Below are positions 56,400 to 64,000 of a DNA stretch of 64,000 nucleotides, piece by piece; position 1 is the stretch's first letter, and every line of letters starts with the position of its first letter. The notes under the pieces were generated by a model. The model saw only the letters and a program-made list of their open reading frames with translations, did no database searches and was not told the origin of the DNA. The stretch lies in assembly GCF_020523795.1 (NCBI RefSeq), contig NZ_JAJALI010000003.1:604864-668863 (forward strand), read 5' to 3'. Source of the stretch: Ancylobacter sp. Lp-2. GTDB taxonomy: Bacteria > Pseudomonadota > Alphaproteobacteria > Rhizobiales > Xanthobacteraceae. A program made the translations under genes and the position numbers.

Positions 56400-56747
56400 T
56401 CAGGCATCCGGCAGCGCGTCGACCAGCGCCTCGAAGTCCAGCGGCTTGCGCATAACCTGCAGCGGCGCCAGCCCGCGCAACTGGTGGTCGATCACCGTCT
56501 GCGACTGGCCGGTCACCACGACGACGCGTGGCGGCCGGGCAAGGCCCTGCAGCCACCGCACCGTCTGCCCCCCGGTGATGCCGGGCAGGCTGAGATCGAC
56601 CAGCACCACATCGCCAGAGGCGGGCGGCGACTGGGAGAAGAAGCTCTCGGCGGTCTTGTAGAAGACCACCTCGTAACCGAGGTTGTTCAAGGCAAAGCTG
56701 AGCGAATCGCTCACCCCGCCATCGTCCTCGAGCACGTGAATGCGCAC
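56400..56747 (-). CDS. Stand-alone receiver-domain response regulator
   Basis: A 115-residue CheY-like receiver without an output domain: acidic pair in VLEDDGG, phospho-acceptor Asp51 in LVDLSLPG, and Lys in MRKPLD near residue 103. It starts at GTG 56747 with GGGAGG upstream. Its position between fixJ and fixK equals that of a small receiver gene in Bradyrhizobium. It could act as a phosphate sink or feedback partner for FixL, which is inference. Confidence 0.83.
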   Translation of the reverse strand: MRIHVLEDDGGVSDSLSFALNNLGYEVVFYKTAESFFSQSPPASGDVVLVDLSLPGITGGQTVRWLQGLARPPRVVVVTGQSQTVIDHQLRGLAPLQVMRKPLDFEALVDALPDA

Positions 56748-56850
56748 CGCCGTGCCTCCCGCTTTTCCCCGAAGGTGGCGAAGGCGAGAGGTGGCGGCAA
56801 TTCGTAGGAATGCGCAGCACAGGGGCCGGCGGAACCGGAACCGGGGCCGT

Positions 56851-57468
56851 TCAGGCCCGCATGTCCTTGAGCACGATGCGCACCAGATCGGCGGCATTCT
56901 TGGCGCCGAGCTTCTCCATGATGCGGGCGCGATGCACCTCGATGGTGCGCGGCGAAATGCCGAGCTTGCGCCCGGCCTCCTTATTGGAGGCGCCGTTGGC
57001 GATCTGCACCAGCACCTCGCGCTCGCGCGGGGTCAGCAGGCCGTGGCCGGGGAAATGCGCCGTCAGCAGGTCGCCCGAACCATTGCCGGCGCGCTGCGCC
57101 TGCGCGGCGATCGCCTCGCGCACCCGCTCCACCACCGTGTCGGCATCGAACGGCTTCTCGATGAAGTCGAGCGCGCCATGACGGATGGCATCGACCGCCA
57201 TCGGGATATCGCCCTGGCCGGAGATGATGAAGATCGGCGCCGGATAATGGTCGGCCTCCAGTTCCTTGAGGATATCGAGGCCGGAGCGGCCGGGCATGTG
57301 CACGTCGAGGATGACGCAGGCCGGTACATTCTGCCGGGCGATGGCGAGGAAGGCGGCGCCATCGGAGAAGCTGCGCACATGATAGCCTTCGAGGCTCATC
57401 ACCAGCGAGAGGGCATCGCGGATCGCCGGATCGTCGTCGACGACGAAGATGTCACCCTGCCCGGCCAT
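56851..57468 (-). CDS. fixJ: Response regulator FixJ (receiver + LuxR-type HTH)
   Basis: A 205-residue regulator. The receiver has DDDP at residues 11-14, phospho-acceptor Asp55 in VILDVHMPG, and the conserved Lys in EKPFDAD. The C-terminal LuxR/GerE helix-turn-helix begins LLTPREREVLVQIANGASNK and continues SPRTIEVHRARIMEKL. FixL phosphorylates it at low oxygen and it then activates fixK. The start overlaps the fixL 3' end by 17 bases, so the two are coupled. Confidence 0.94.
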   Translation of the reverse strand: MAGQGDIFVVDDDPAIRDALSLVMSLEGYHVRSFSDGAAFLAIARQNVPACVILDVHMPGRSGLDILKELEADHYPAPIFIISGQGDIPMAVDAIRHGALDFIEKPFDADTVVERVREAIAAQAQRAGNGSGDLLTAHFPGHGLLTPREREVLVQIANGASNKEAGRKLGISPRTIEVHRARIMEKLGAKNAADLVRIVLKDMRA

Positions 57469-58720
57469 GCGGCTGCCCTCCCTGCTCGGCCTCGATTCCA
57501 GCCATGTCGGCCCGGATCGGCAGCGACAGGGCAAAGCATGCGCCGCGTCCCTGGCCACCGGGATCGACCACCAGATCGCCGCCGTGGTTCTGAGCGATCG
57601 TTCGGGAAATCGCAAGCCCGAGCCCCATGCCGCGACGTTTTGAGCTGGCGAAGGCCTGGAACAGCTTCGGCAGCGCCTCCGGCAAGATGCCCGGCCCGTT
57701 GTCGGAAACCTCCAGCACCACGTGGCTGGCGGTCCGGGAGGTCGCGATGCGAATGGCCGGACGCCGCGCCTGCGCCGCCGCCTCGATGGCGTTGCGCACC
57801 AGGTTGACGATGATCTGCTGGATCTGCACCGGATCCACCAGCACCAGCGGCAGATCGTCCTGCTGCTCGCGGCCGATGGCGATGCGGTGGCGCTGGCCGA
57901 GCAGGGTCAGCTCGATGGCGTCGTCCACCAGCGGATCGAGCAGGCGCAGCTGACGTACCGGGTCGCGCTTTTCCACGAATTGCCGCATGCGCTGGATGAT
58001 GTGCCCGGCGCGCTCGGCCTCGCCCGTCGCCTTGTCGAGGATGTCGCCGACCGAGGCATTGAGGTCGATTCCCTTGGCGTGGGCGCGGCGGATCGCCTGC
58101 AGATAGAGCATCAGCGCGGTGAGCGGCTGGTTCAGCTCATGGGCGATCGCCGCCCCCATCTCGTCGATCGCCGAGACGCGGGCGAGATGCACCAGTTCGC
58201 TCTGCAGCTCGGCGAGGCGCTGCTCGCCCTCCTTGCGCGGGCGCAGGTCGCGCAGGATGCCGATGAACTGGCGGCCTTCCGGCGTCTGCGCTTCGCCGAC
58301 CGACAGCTCCAGCGGGAACACCGTGCCGTCGGCATGGCGGCCGTGCACCTCGCGGCCGATGCCGATGATCTTCCGCTCGCCGGTGCGAATATAGCTGCCG
58401 ATATACTCGTCGTGCTCGACGGCATATTCGGTCGGCATCACCACCTTGACGTTCTGTCCCAGAACGTCGGCGGCGGGAAAGCCGAACATCTTCTCGCAGG
58501 CCTTGTTGAACACCAGGATGCGACCACGCGCGTCGATGACGATGATGCCATCCGCCGCCGTGTCGAGCACCGAGAGCAGCCGCGCCCCGGAGACGGTATT
58601 GGGCTCTGCCCGCTCATACTCGCCACTCATTTCGCGCATGACGTCGGCCTGTCCAGAGATACGCAACGCGGCAGGCTTGAGCGGCACTCGACGCACCAAC
58701 TCGCTTCCGGCAATCCGCAT
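57452..58720 (-). CDS. fixL: Oxygen-sensing histidine kinase FixL (haem PAS)
   Basis: A 422-residue soluble kinase. The PAS domain has the haem-ligand region VEHDEYIGSYIRTGERK (His103 aligns with the proximal His of Bradyrhizobium FixL) and IIGIGREV, whose Arg123 aligns with the oxygen-switch Arg220. A HisKA domain with IAHELNQPL (phospho-His194) and a HATPase domain (NLVRNAIEAAAQ, DNGPGI, GMGLGLAIS) follow. No TM helices. Oxygen binding turns the kinase off. It starts 31 bases after the last glycosyltransferase gene, so read-through from the glycan operon is possible. Confidence 0.94.
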   Translation of the reverse strand: MRIAGSELVRRVPLKPAALRISGQADVMREMSGEYERAEPNTVSGARLLSVLDTAADGIIVIDARGRILVFNKACEKMFGFPAADVLGQNVKVVMPTEYAVEHDEYIGSYIRTGERKIIGIGREVHGRHADGTVFPLELSVGEAQTPEGRQFIGILRDLRPRKEGEQRLAELQSELVHLARVSAIDEMGAAIAHELNQPLTALMLYLQAIRRAHAKGIDLNASVGDILDKATGEAERAGHIIQRMRQFVEKRDPVRQLRLLDPLVDDAIELTLLGQRHRIAIGREQQDDLPLVLVDPVQIQQIIVNLVRNAIEAAAQARRPAIRIATSRTASHVVLEVSDNGPGILPEALPKLFQAFASSKRRGMGLGLAISRTIAQNHGGDLVVDPGGQGRGACFALSLPIRADMAGIEAEQGGQPHGRAG

Positions 58721-58751
58721 CCGGCTCGTCGTCGCCCCTGCTGGTGCCGCG

Positions 58752-59525
58752 CTACAGCCAGCCTATGTCGGGATGATAGATACGCCGCCCGTCAAAGCCA
58801 AGGGGCAGGCCGCTTTTGCGCTGGGCGTAAACGCGCCGCATCTTCGAATGATCGAAGGCGGTGGTCTGGATCATCGACAGCGGCGCGACATGATAGTAGC
58901 CGAGAACCATCGGCACGAAGACCAGCAGGCGGTCTTCCGCGCACAGATGCAGCAACAGCTCCCAGTCCTCATGCGCGGCGGCATGCTTGCCGTAGTAGCC
59001 GCCCAGTTCCTCCACCTGGTCGGCGTCGACCAGCGAGAAGGCGTCGATGTAATTCATGTCGTAGATGCGCTCGTCCACGAAATCGTTGGACAGCAACCCG
59101 ATCGAGCGCTCGCCATTGTGCATCACCAGATTGCCGTAGGTGATCGCCGCGCCGGTGTCCCGCGCCGCGCGCCAGAAATGGTAGAGATTGTCCGGCACCA
59201 GCTCATTGTCGGCATCCATGAAGCAGACATGCCGGTAGCGCGCATGGTGCATCGCCCGGTTGCGCGTCGCGGCGAGCCCTTCATTGCTGGTCGCCAGGAT
59301 CGGATCGAGCACGCCCAGCCGGTCGGCCAACGCCATCGAGGCCAGAAGGCGCTGCGAGCCGTCGCGGGAGAAATCGTCGACCACGATGACCTGGCAGCCC
59401 ACGCCGCGGTCCTTCAGCGCCTCGGCCGCCCGCAGCGCGCTGCCGATGGATCGGCCGAGATAGTTGCGGTGGTTCCAGTTCGGAATGCAGATCGACACGC
59501 CGTGAGGGTTGCGCCCGCCGATCAT
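58752..59525 (-). CDS. Family 2 glycosyltransferase
   Basis: A 257-residue GT-A enzyme. It shows VSICIPNWNHRNYLGRSIGS, the nucleotide-binding VIVVDDFSRDGS, NEGLAATRNRAM and the DxD site as CFMDADNEL. No TM helices, so it acts in the cytoplasm on a lipid- or protein-linked acceptor. Start ATG 59525 overlaps the stop of the preceding gene by 4 bases. Acceptor and sugar unknown, though galactose or xylose is suggested by the neighbouring epimerase and UXS genes. Confidence 0.9.
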   Translation of the reverse strand: MIGGRNPHGVSICIPNWNHRNYLGRSIGSALRAAEALKDRGVGCQVIVVDDFSRDGSQRLLASMALADRLGVLDPILATSNEGLAATRNRAMHHARYRHVCFMDADNELVPDNLYHFWRAARDTGAAITYGNLVMHNGERSIGLLSNDFVDERIYDMNYIDAFSLVDADQVEELGGYYGKHAAAHEDWELLLHLCAEDRLLVFVPMVLGYYHVAPLSMIQTTAFDHSKMRRVYAQRKSGLPLGFDGRRIYHPDIGWL

Positions 59526-60469
59526 TGCGCGACTTCCAGCCTGCTGCCGTCCTCCAGCAGCCGCCGTGCCGGCGAATGCCACGGCGCGATCGCCTCGGCG
59601 ACATTGCCGGCCAGCCGGCCGTGCCGCTCGATGAAGTCGAAAGCCGCCTGGTACAGGCCCGCGAGCCCGTGCCGCTCCCGCGCCTCCCTCACCGCCTCCA
59701 GGCTGGAATAGACCCAGGGGACATGCGCGAAATGGGCGGCGTTCAACGGATCTACCTTGGCGGGGACGGCGCCGGCGGCCACGGCATGCAGCGCCCGGAA
59801 GCCCTCGTGATAGGGAAAGCTGTGGTGGCTGCTCCAGAGGTAGAGATCGGACCGGGCGAGCACCCGGGCGATCTCGGTCGCCTCGAAGCCGGAGCGCCGG
59901 TCGAACGGCCGGTGCGGCGGCAGGAAAGCCAGGCCGTCGCTGCCGAGCGCCTCCATGGCGGCGGACAGGAAAGCCGCCCGGTCGGCGGTGGCATGGCCCA
60001 GCATCGCCCAGGGCAGCGGCCGGCCGGGCTGCCAGGGACGCACGGCCGCGCGCTCGCGCGCCGAAAACGCCTCCGGCGCCCACGCATAGGGCACGCCGCG
60101 CACGAAAGGCACCGCCACCTGCCGCACCATGGTCAGGTCGACGATGGCGGTGATCGGCGGCGCATCCGCGGGGAACTGGTTGCCGAACCAGTGCGAATAG
60201 ATGGTGTCGTAATTGACGAGGACCCGGTGCTCGAACTCCCCGAGAGCCGCGACCAGTTCGCCGCGCCGGCCCGCCCGCTCCGCGGTGATCAGGCATTCGG
60301 AATAGTTGACGATCAGCACCGTGCTGCCGGCATGCGCACGCAGCGCGGCGACATCGCTGGAGGACAGCGCCGCGGCCGCCAGCCCAAACGCCGACAGGTC
60401 CTGTGCCAGATTGGTCGCCTGGCTCTCATAGAACCAGTTGATGCCGATGGGAGCGATGACCGGGATCAT
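59522..60469 (-). CDS. Probable GT-B fold glycosyltransferase (family uncertain)
   Basis: A 315-residue protein. The N-terminus (VIAPIGINWFYESQATNLAQ) looks like a GT-B acceptor domain, and the segment YHEGFRALHAVAAGAVPAKVD resembles the sugar-nucleotide site of family 1/4 enzymes, with the Glu of an EGFR/EAxA motif. I give the function with caution because there is no clear family match. It is translationally coupled to the family 2 enzyme. Confidence 0.7.
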   Translation of the reverse strand: MIPVIAPIGINWFYESQATNLAQDLSAFGLAAAALSSSDVAALRAHAGSTVLIVNYSECLITAERAGRRGELVAALGEFEHRVLVNYDTIYSHWFGNQFPADAPPITAIVDLTMVRQVAVPFVRGVPYAWAPEAFSARERAAVRPWQPGRPLPWAMLGHATADRAAFLSAAMEALGSDGLAFLPPHRPFDRRSGFEATEIARVLARSDLYLWSSHHSFPYHEGFRALHAVAAGAVPAKVDPLNAAHFAHVPWVYSSLEAVREARERHGLAGLYQAAFDFIERHGRLAGNVAEAIAPWHSPARRLLEDGSRLEVAQ

Positions 60470-60482
60470 GCCGCCGCCCCTG

Positions 60483-61271
60483 TCACGGAAGACCGGCCGC
60501 GCTGCCGAGGCGCTGGAGGCTTTCCTGCTGCACCAGCGCGTAGCGGCGCAGTCCGGCAAGCTCGTGCTCCAGTTCGGCGATGCGCGTCTTGAGCGCCTCC
60601 GCATCGTCGGGCGCCGCCTCCGGACGGCGAGCGGCGGCCCGCAATTCCTGGATCTGGTCCAGGAGGAAGAACGGGTCGATGGCGCGATCGGCGAGCAGTG
60701 TCGTCACCTGCGCCAGCAGGCGATCGCGCGCGGCGCAGGCACCCTCGGTTGCGAGCAGCAGCAGCGACGACTTCCACAGCGCCGGCGACAGCCCCGCCAG
60801 CGGCCGGCGGCGCACGCTCTCGACACCCGACGGCGCCAGCGGCGCCTGCCAGTCGCGGCCGACGCCATGCACCAGCACCAGCGCCCCGGCGGCCGCAGCC
60901 TGCTCGGCCAGCCCGATCTCGGCCAGGGAATAGAGCCGCAGTTCGTCACCGGCCGGCACCTCGCCCGCCCGTTCGGCGAAGACGAAGGCGGAATCGGTCC
61001 GGCAATGCTCCAGCCGGCGGGCGAGTTCAGCGGAAGCCACCCGCACGCGCCCGACACCGGCGAAACGGGCGAGGAGCCCGACCAGGAAGACATCGACCTC
61101 GTTGGGACCGGCCTCGTCGCCACCGACGGTGGCGACCAGTTCCCGCCAGTTGCGGCGCGCATCGAGATGCAGGGCCAGCAGGGCGACCCACGTCGAACGC
61201 GGCTCGCGCTGGCCGGCGAGCGGCGGCAGCGGTGTCGAGGCGTCCGGATCCGGCTCGGCGATACTGCGCAT
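60483..61271 (-). CDS. Hypothetical protein in the glycan operon
   Basis: A 262-residue protein starting MRSIAEPDPD. The first 200 residues resemble a soluble enzyme-like fold with no motif I can name (WVALLALHLDARRNWRELVA, VFLVGLLARFAG). The last 45 residues form a coiled coil (ALKTRIAELEHELAGLRRYA). No signal peptide or TM helix. It lies 26 bases after galE and 13 before the next gene on the same strand, so it belongs to the operon. A scaffold or chain-length role is only a guess. Confidence 0.7.
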   Translation of the reverse strand: MRSIAEPDPDASTPLPPLAGQREPRSTWVALLALHLDARRNWRELVATVGGDEAGPNEVDVFLVGLLARFAGVGRVRVASAELARRLEHCRTDSAFVFAERAGEVPAGDELRLYSLAEIGLAEQAAAAGALVLVHGVGRDWQAPLAPSGVESVRRRPLAGLSPALWKSSLLLLATEGACAARDRLLAQVTTLLADRAIDPFFLLDQIQELRAAARRPEAAPDDAEALKTRIAELEHELAGLRRYALVQQESLQRLGSAAGLP

Positions 61272-61297
61272 GGCGGGTTCTCTCGCGGGATGCACGA

Positions 61298-62416
61298 TCA
61301 GCGTCTCGCGCGCCGGCCCGCGGCATCGCCCGGCAGGGCCTCGACGGACACAGCATCGACGGACACGGCATCGACCGACAGAACGTCGGCGGGCAGGGCC
61401 TCGACGGGTCGAACCTCGATCGGCGCGTTGCGCCGGGGATGGGCACGCAGGTGCCACTGCCAGGCGGTTTCGATGATCTGCCGCAGATCCGAGCGCCGAG
61501 TCTCGAAGCCCAGTTCATCGCGGGCGCGCGCCGCATTCGCCACCAGAATGGCCGGGTCGCCCGCCCGCCGGTTGCCGACCACTTCCGGCAGCTTCAGGCC
61601 GGTCACCTCCTCGATCACGCTCAGAACCTGCCGGATCGAGTACCCCTCGCCGGTGCCGAGGTTGAAGGTGCCGCCGGGCTCGCCGCGCAGCAGCCGCTGC
61701 AGCGCCAGCACATGCGCATCGGCGAGGTCGACCACGTGAATATAGTCGCGCACCGCCGTGCCGTCCGGAGTGGGGAAATCGGCGCCGAACACGCTGAAAT
61801 CGTCGATATAGCCCTGCAGAGTCATCAGCGCGCGCGGGATGATGTGGGTCTCGGGATCGCGCAATTCGCCGAGATCGCCGGCCGCGTCGGCGCCGCAGGC
61901 GTTGAAATAGCGCAGCACCACCGATTTCAGGCCGTAGGCCATGCCGAAATCGTCCAGCATGTGCTCGACCATGCGCTTGGTCTGGCCGTAGGGATTGACC
62001 GGCACGGTGGGCACGCTCTCGTCGATCGGCATGTGTTCGGGCTGGCCGTACACCGCGCAGGTCGAGGAGAACACCAGCTTGTCGCACGCCGCCGCGCGCA
62101 GCCCGTTGAGCAGCGACAGCGAGCCGGCGACGTTGTTCTCGTAATATTTGGCCGGATCGATCATGGATTCGCCGACATAGGCCGAGCCGGCGAAATGGAT
62201 GGCGGCCACCACGCCGTACTCGCGCACTGTGGCGGCCACCGCGGCGGTATCGCGAATGTCGCCCTCGACCAGCGGGCCCCAGCGCACGAAGTCGCGGTGG
62301 CCGGTGGAGAGATTGTCGAAGGTCACCGGCAGGAAGCCGGCTTGCGCGAGCGCCTTGCAGGTATGGGCGCCGATATAGCCGGCCCCACCGACCACCAGGA
62401 TTCGTTCCGCTGTCAC
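61298..62416 (-). CDS. galE: UDP-glucose 4-epimerase
   Basis: A 372-residue short-chain dehydrogenase. The NAD motif GGAGYIGAHT and Ser/Tyr/Lys catalytic set (FSSTCAVYGQPE and YGQTKRMVEHML) are present. It interconverts UDP-glucose and UDP-galactose. I took GTG 62416 (MTAERILVVGG after initiation) because GGAAAG lies 6 bases before it and the fold begins just there. A TTG at 62461 overlapping the stop of the UXS gene is an alternative that adds 15 residues. The C-terminal 30 residues are low-complexity (VDAVSVDAVSVEALPG). Confidence 0.9.
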   Translation of the reverse strand: MTAERILVVGGAGYIGAHTCKALAQAGFLPVTFDNLSTGHRDFVRWGPLVEGDIRDTAAVAATVREYGVVAAIHFAGSAYVGESMIDPAKYYENNVAGSLSLLNGLRAAACDKLVFSSTCAVYGQPEHMPIDESVPTVPVNPYGQTKRMVEHMLDDFGMAYGLKSVVLRYFNACGADAAGDLGELRDPETHIIPRALMTLQGYIDDFSVFGADFPTPDGTAVRDYIHVVDLADAHVLALQRLLRGEPGGTFNLGTGEGYSIRQVLSVIEEVTGLKLPEVVGNRRAGDPAILVANAARARDELGFETRRSDLRQIIETAWQWHLRAHPRRNAPIEVRPVEALPADVLSVDAVSVDAVSVEALPGDAAGRRARR

Positions 62417-62437
62417 CACATTCTTTCCGCTGTCACC
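62405..62437. repeat. 13-bp direct repeat at the galE start
   Basis: TTCCGCTGTCACC occurs at 62405-62417 and 62425-62437 (20-base period). The downstream copy contains the proposed GTG start. It may be a small tandem duplication. Confidence 0.7.
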
Positions 62438-62457
62438 GCGACCATCTCCGCGTTCGC

Positions 62458-63432
62458 TCAAACAGCGATAACACGCTGCACCAGTCCCTGCGAAACCAGC
62501 GACTCGAAATAGGGTATCGTCCGCTTCACGCCTTCACGCAACGGCACCACCGCCTGCCAGCCGAGCAGGGACTGCGCCCGCTCCACATTCGGCCGGCGCT
62601 GGCGCGGATCGTCCTCCGGCAGCGGCCGGAACACGATCTTCGACCGGGAACCGACGAGATCGATGACGAGATTGGCCAGCTCCAGGATGGTGAACTCGGT
62701 GGGGTTGCCGAGATTGATCGGCCCCGTCACCTGCATCGGACTTTCCATAAGCTTGATCAAACCACCAATCATATCATCGACATAGCAAAATGAACGCGTC
62801 TGCTCGCCACTGCCATGGACAGTAATATCCCGATTCAGCAGGGCCTGCACGATGAAACTCGATACCACGCGTCCATCATTGGGATGGGTTCGCGGGCCGT
62901 AGGTATTGAAGATACGCGCGATCTTGACCTGCAACCGGTGCTGGCGCCAGTAGTCGAAGAACAGTGTCTCTGCGCAGCGCTTGCCCTCATCGTAGCAGGA
63001 GCGCGTCCCGATCGGATTCACATTGCCCCAATAGTCTTCCGCCTGCGGATGCACCTGCGGGTCGCCATAGACTTCGCTGGTGGAAGCCTGCAGAATCTTG
63101 GCGTTGAGCCGCTTGGCGAGGCCCAGCATGTTGATCGCACCGAGCACGCTGGTCTTCGTGGTCTGCACCGGGTCGCGCTGGTAGTGAATCGGCGAGGCCG
63201 GGCAGGCAAGATTGTAGATCTCGTCGACCTCCACATAGAGCGGATGGGCGATATCGTGGCGCAGCAGCTCGAAGCCGGGATGCCCGGCCAGATGCTCGAT
63301 GTTGCGCCGGGTGCCGGTGAAGAAATTGTCCACACACAGCACCTGGCATCCCCGCTTCAGCAGGTACTCCGCCAGATGCGACCCCAGAAATCCGGCCCCA
63401 CCGGTGATGAGGACGCGCCGTTCAAGATGCAT
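62458..63432 (-). CDS. UDP-glucuronate decarboxylase (UDP-xylose synthase)
   Basis: A 324-residue NAD-dependent SDR. It has [17 protein letters not shown], the UXS marks [15 protein letters not shown] and [16 protein letters not shown], the catalytic [11 protein letters not shown] and [19 protein letters not shown]. It converts UDP-glucuronate to UDP-xylose. First gene of the sugar operon. The next 349 bases upstream must hold its promoter. Confidence 0.93.
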   Translation of the reverse strand: MHLERRVLITGGAGFLGSHLAEYLLKRGCQVLCVDNFFTGTRRNIEHLAGHPGFELLRHDIAHPLYVEVDEIYNLACPASPIHYQRDPVQTTKTSVLGAINMLGLAKRLNAKILQASTSEVYGDPQVHPQAEDYWGNVNPIGTRSCYDEGKRCAETLFFDYWRQHRLQVKIARIFNTYGPRTHPNDGRVVSSFIVQALLNRDITVHGSGEQTRSFCYVDDMIGGLIKLMESPMQVTGPINLGNPTEFTILELANLVIDLVGSRSKIVFRPLPEDDPRQRRPNVERAQSLLGWQAVVPLREGVKRTIPYFESLVSQGLVQRVIAV

Positions 63433-63781
63433 GAATCGATTCCGGGTGCCACAGCACAGACGAACTTATCCCGCCTACAGCAGGGCGATGAAGGTTTCGC
63501 TAATAGAGGACCGGGCAGGACGGCCCGACCCGGCGCATGCAGACAGCGCGTCATTATCCACCGCGCCGGATCACGCTGCGCTATGCCGCGCCGCGCCCTC
63601 TCACGCCGAGTGAACCCGCCTGCGCGGGACGCACGCCATGGCGCTCCCTGTCGGGAAGGCCGCCTCTGTCGAGGATCCAACCGGCCGAGCCGGCGCGCCC
63701 ATGGCCGATCCTGCCCTCCCCCGCCCTCTGCCGCTGCGTCCTCGCCGACGCCCTGCGGTGTCGGCGGGCGCCGTCTGCGTC
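63433..63781. other. Intergenic region upstream of the UXS gene
   Basis: No gene seen. CGCCGAC...GTCGGCG at 63743-63766 is a modest hairpin after the stop of the RTX-like gene on the minus strand, without a T run. Confidence 0.4.
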
Positions 63782-64000
63782 TCAGGTGAAGAGGAAATTG
63801 CTGCTGGTGAGATCGGTCAGCTTGGCGTTCTGCAGCACGATGCCGTCATGGCCGTCCCAGATCACCACGTCGGTGCCGCTCTGGAACGCCGCCGTCATCG
63901 CCGCACCGATCGAGGAGAAGATCGCGCTGTCGAACACCACCCGGTCGCGCGTCACGTTCCAGTCGACGAAATAGTCGACCCCGCCGCCCTTCTCCAGGAT
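63782..64000 (-). CDS. C-terminal end of an RTX-like secreted protein, truncated by window edge
   Basis: The last 72 residues of a gene that continues past the window. They read GGGVDYFVDWNVTRDRVVFD, then TDVVIWDGHDGIVLQNAKLT, ending SSNFLFT. This D-x-I/V...L..V..L...F.F pattern is typical of the C-terminal end of haemolysin-type calcium-binding proteins exported by type I secretion. No complete GGxGxDxLx repeat is inside the fragment, so the call rests on the tail. Confidence 0.6.
   Translation of the reverse strand: MLEKGGGVDYFVDWNVTRDRVVFDSAIFSSIGAAMTAAFQSGTDVVIWDGHDGIVLQNAKLTDLTSSNFLFT

Noticed and set aside
62417..62461. TTG start of galE overlapping the UXS stop
   Set aside because: It adds a Gly/Arg/Asp-rich leader not seen in GalE and has a weaker ribosome site than GTG 62416; not excluded.
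63743..63766. Terminator after the RTX-like gene
   Set aside because: The 7-bp stem with a 10-base loop has no T run, so support is too weak.

Overview
The window is high-GC DNA with dense coding. It looks like a chromosome segment from an alphaproteobacterium of the Hyphomicrobiales. Supporting signs are a C4-type 5-aminolevulinate synthase, a FixL-FixJ-receiver-FixK oxygen-signalling cluster, a PccR/ScfR-type propionate regulator next to propionyl-CoA carboxylase, and glxBCD/glnT (mgsABC/gmaS)-type genes. A Xanthobacteraceae or Bradyrhizobiaceae-like host is plausible, but the genus is inference. I see no phage, insertion sequence, CRISPR array, rRNA or tRNA.

Layout. 1-1.6 kb: the end of purU, then folD (one-carbon oxidation). 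1.6-6.5 kb: a secreted FAD oxidase, an MHS transporter and the soluble transhydrogenase SthA. 6.6-11.8 kb: an XRE-cupin regulator and a glutamate-synthase-like three-gene set (GlxBCD or N-methylglutamate synthase MgsABC) with a GlnT/GmaS ligase. This fits methylamine or other amine-nitrogen assimilation, and purU-folD would handle the one-carbon unit. 11.8-13 kb: a VWA-like secreted protein and a lone winged-helix protein. 13-22.8 kb: the propionyl-CoA to succinyl-CoA pathway (ScfR regulator, pccB, pccA, two mutase subunits, with a small secreted protein between the mutase genes). 23.7-27.7 kb: a GntR regulator and a polar amino-acid ABC importer. 28.1-30.1 kb: FUSC and HlyD efflux proteins. 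30.2-36.8 kb: a peptide-type ABC importer with a divergent GntR gene. 36.9-42.6 kb: an ornithine cyclodeaminase-family enzyme and a polyamine-type ABC importer. 43-47.8 kb: an orphan Bug-type binding protein and a uracil-catabolism (URC-type) cluster with divergent upp. 47.8-51.4 kb: nikR, a NikR-box-controlled hupE nickel importer, a guanidine-I (ykkC) riboswitch, a ureohydrolase that is most likely the nickel-dependent guanidine hydrolase, and a histidine-rich protein. 51.6-58.7 kb: hemA, an AbrB-type membrane protein, hemN, fixK, an orphan receiver, fixJ and fixL. 58.7-63.4 kb: a sugar-nucleotide and glycosyltransferase operon. At the right edge is the C-terminus of an RTX-like secreted protein.

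The most interesting unit is the nickel-guanidine module at 47.8-51.4 kb. A transcription factor that senses nickel, a nickel importer, a guanidine-sensing RNA, a guanidine-hydrolysing enzyme and a His-rich possible metallochaperone lie side by side. The adjacent URC cluster is also expected to release urea, so this stretch may be a urea-yielding nitrogen-scavenging island. A second pattern is a family of modular palindromic repeats. One copy lies between the binding-protein gene and the first permease gene in all three complete ABC operons of the window.
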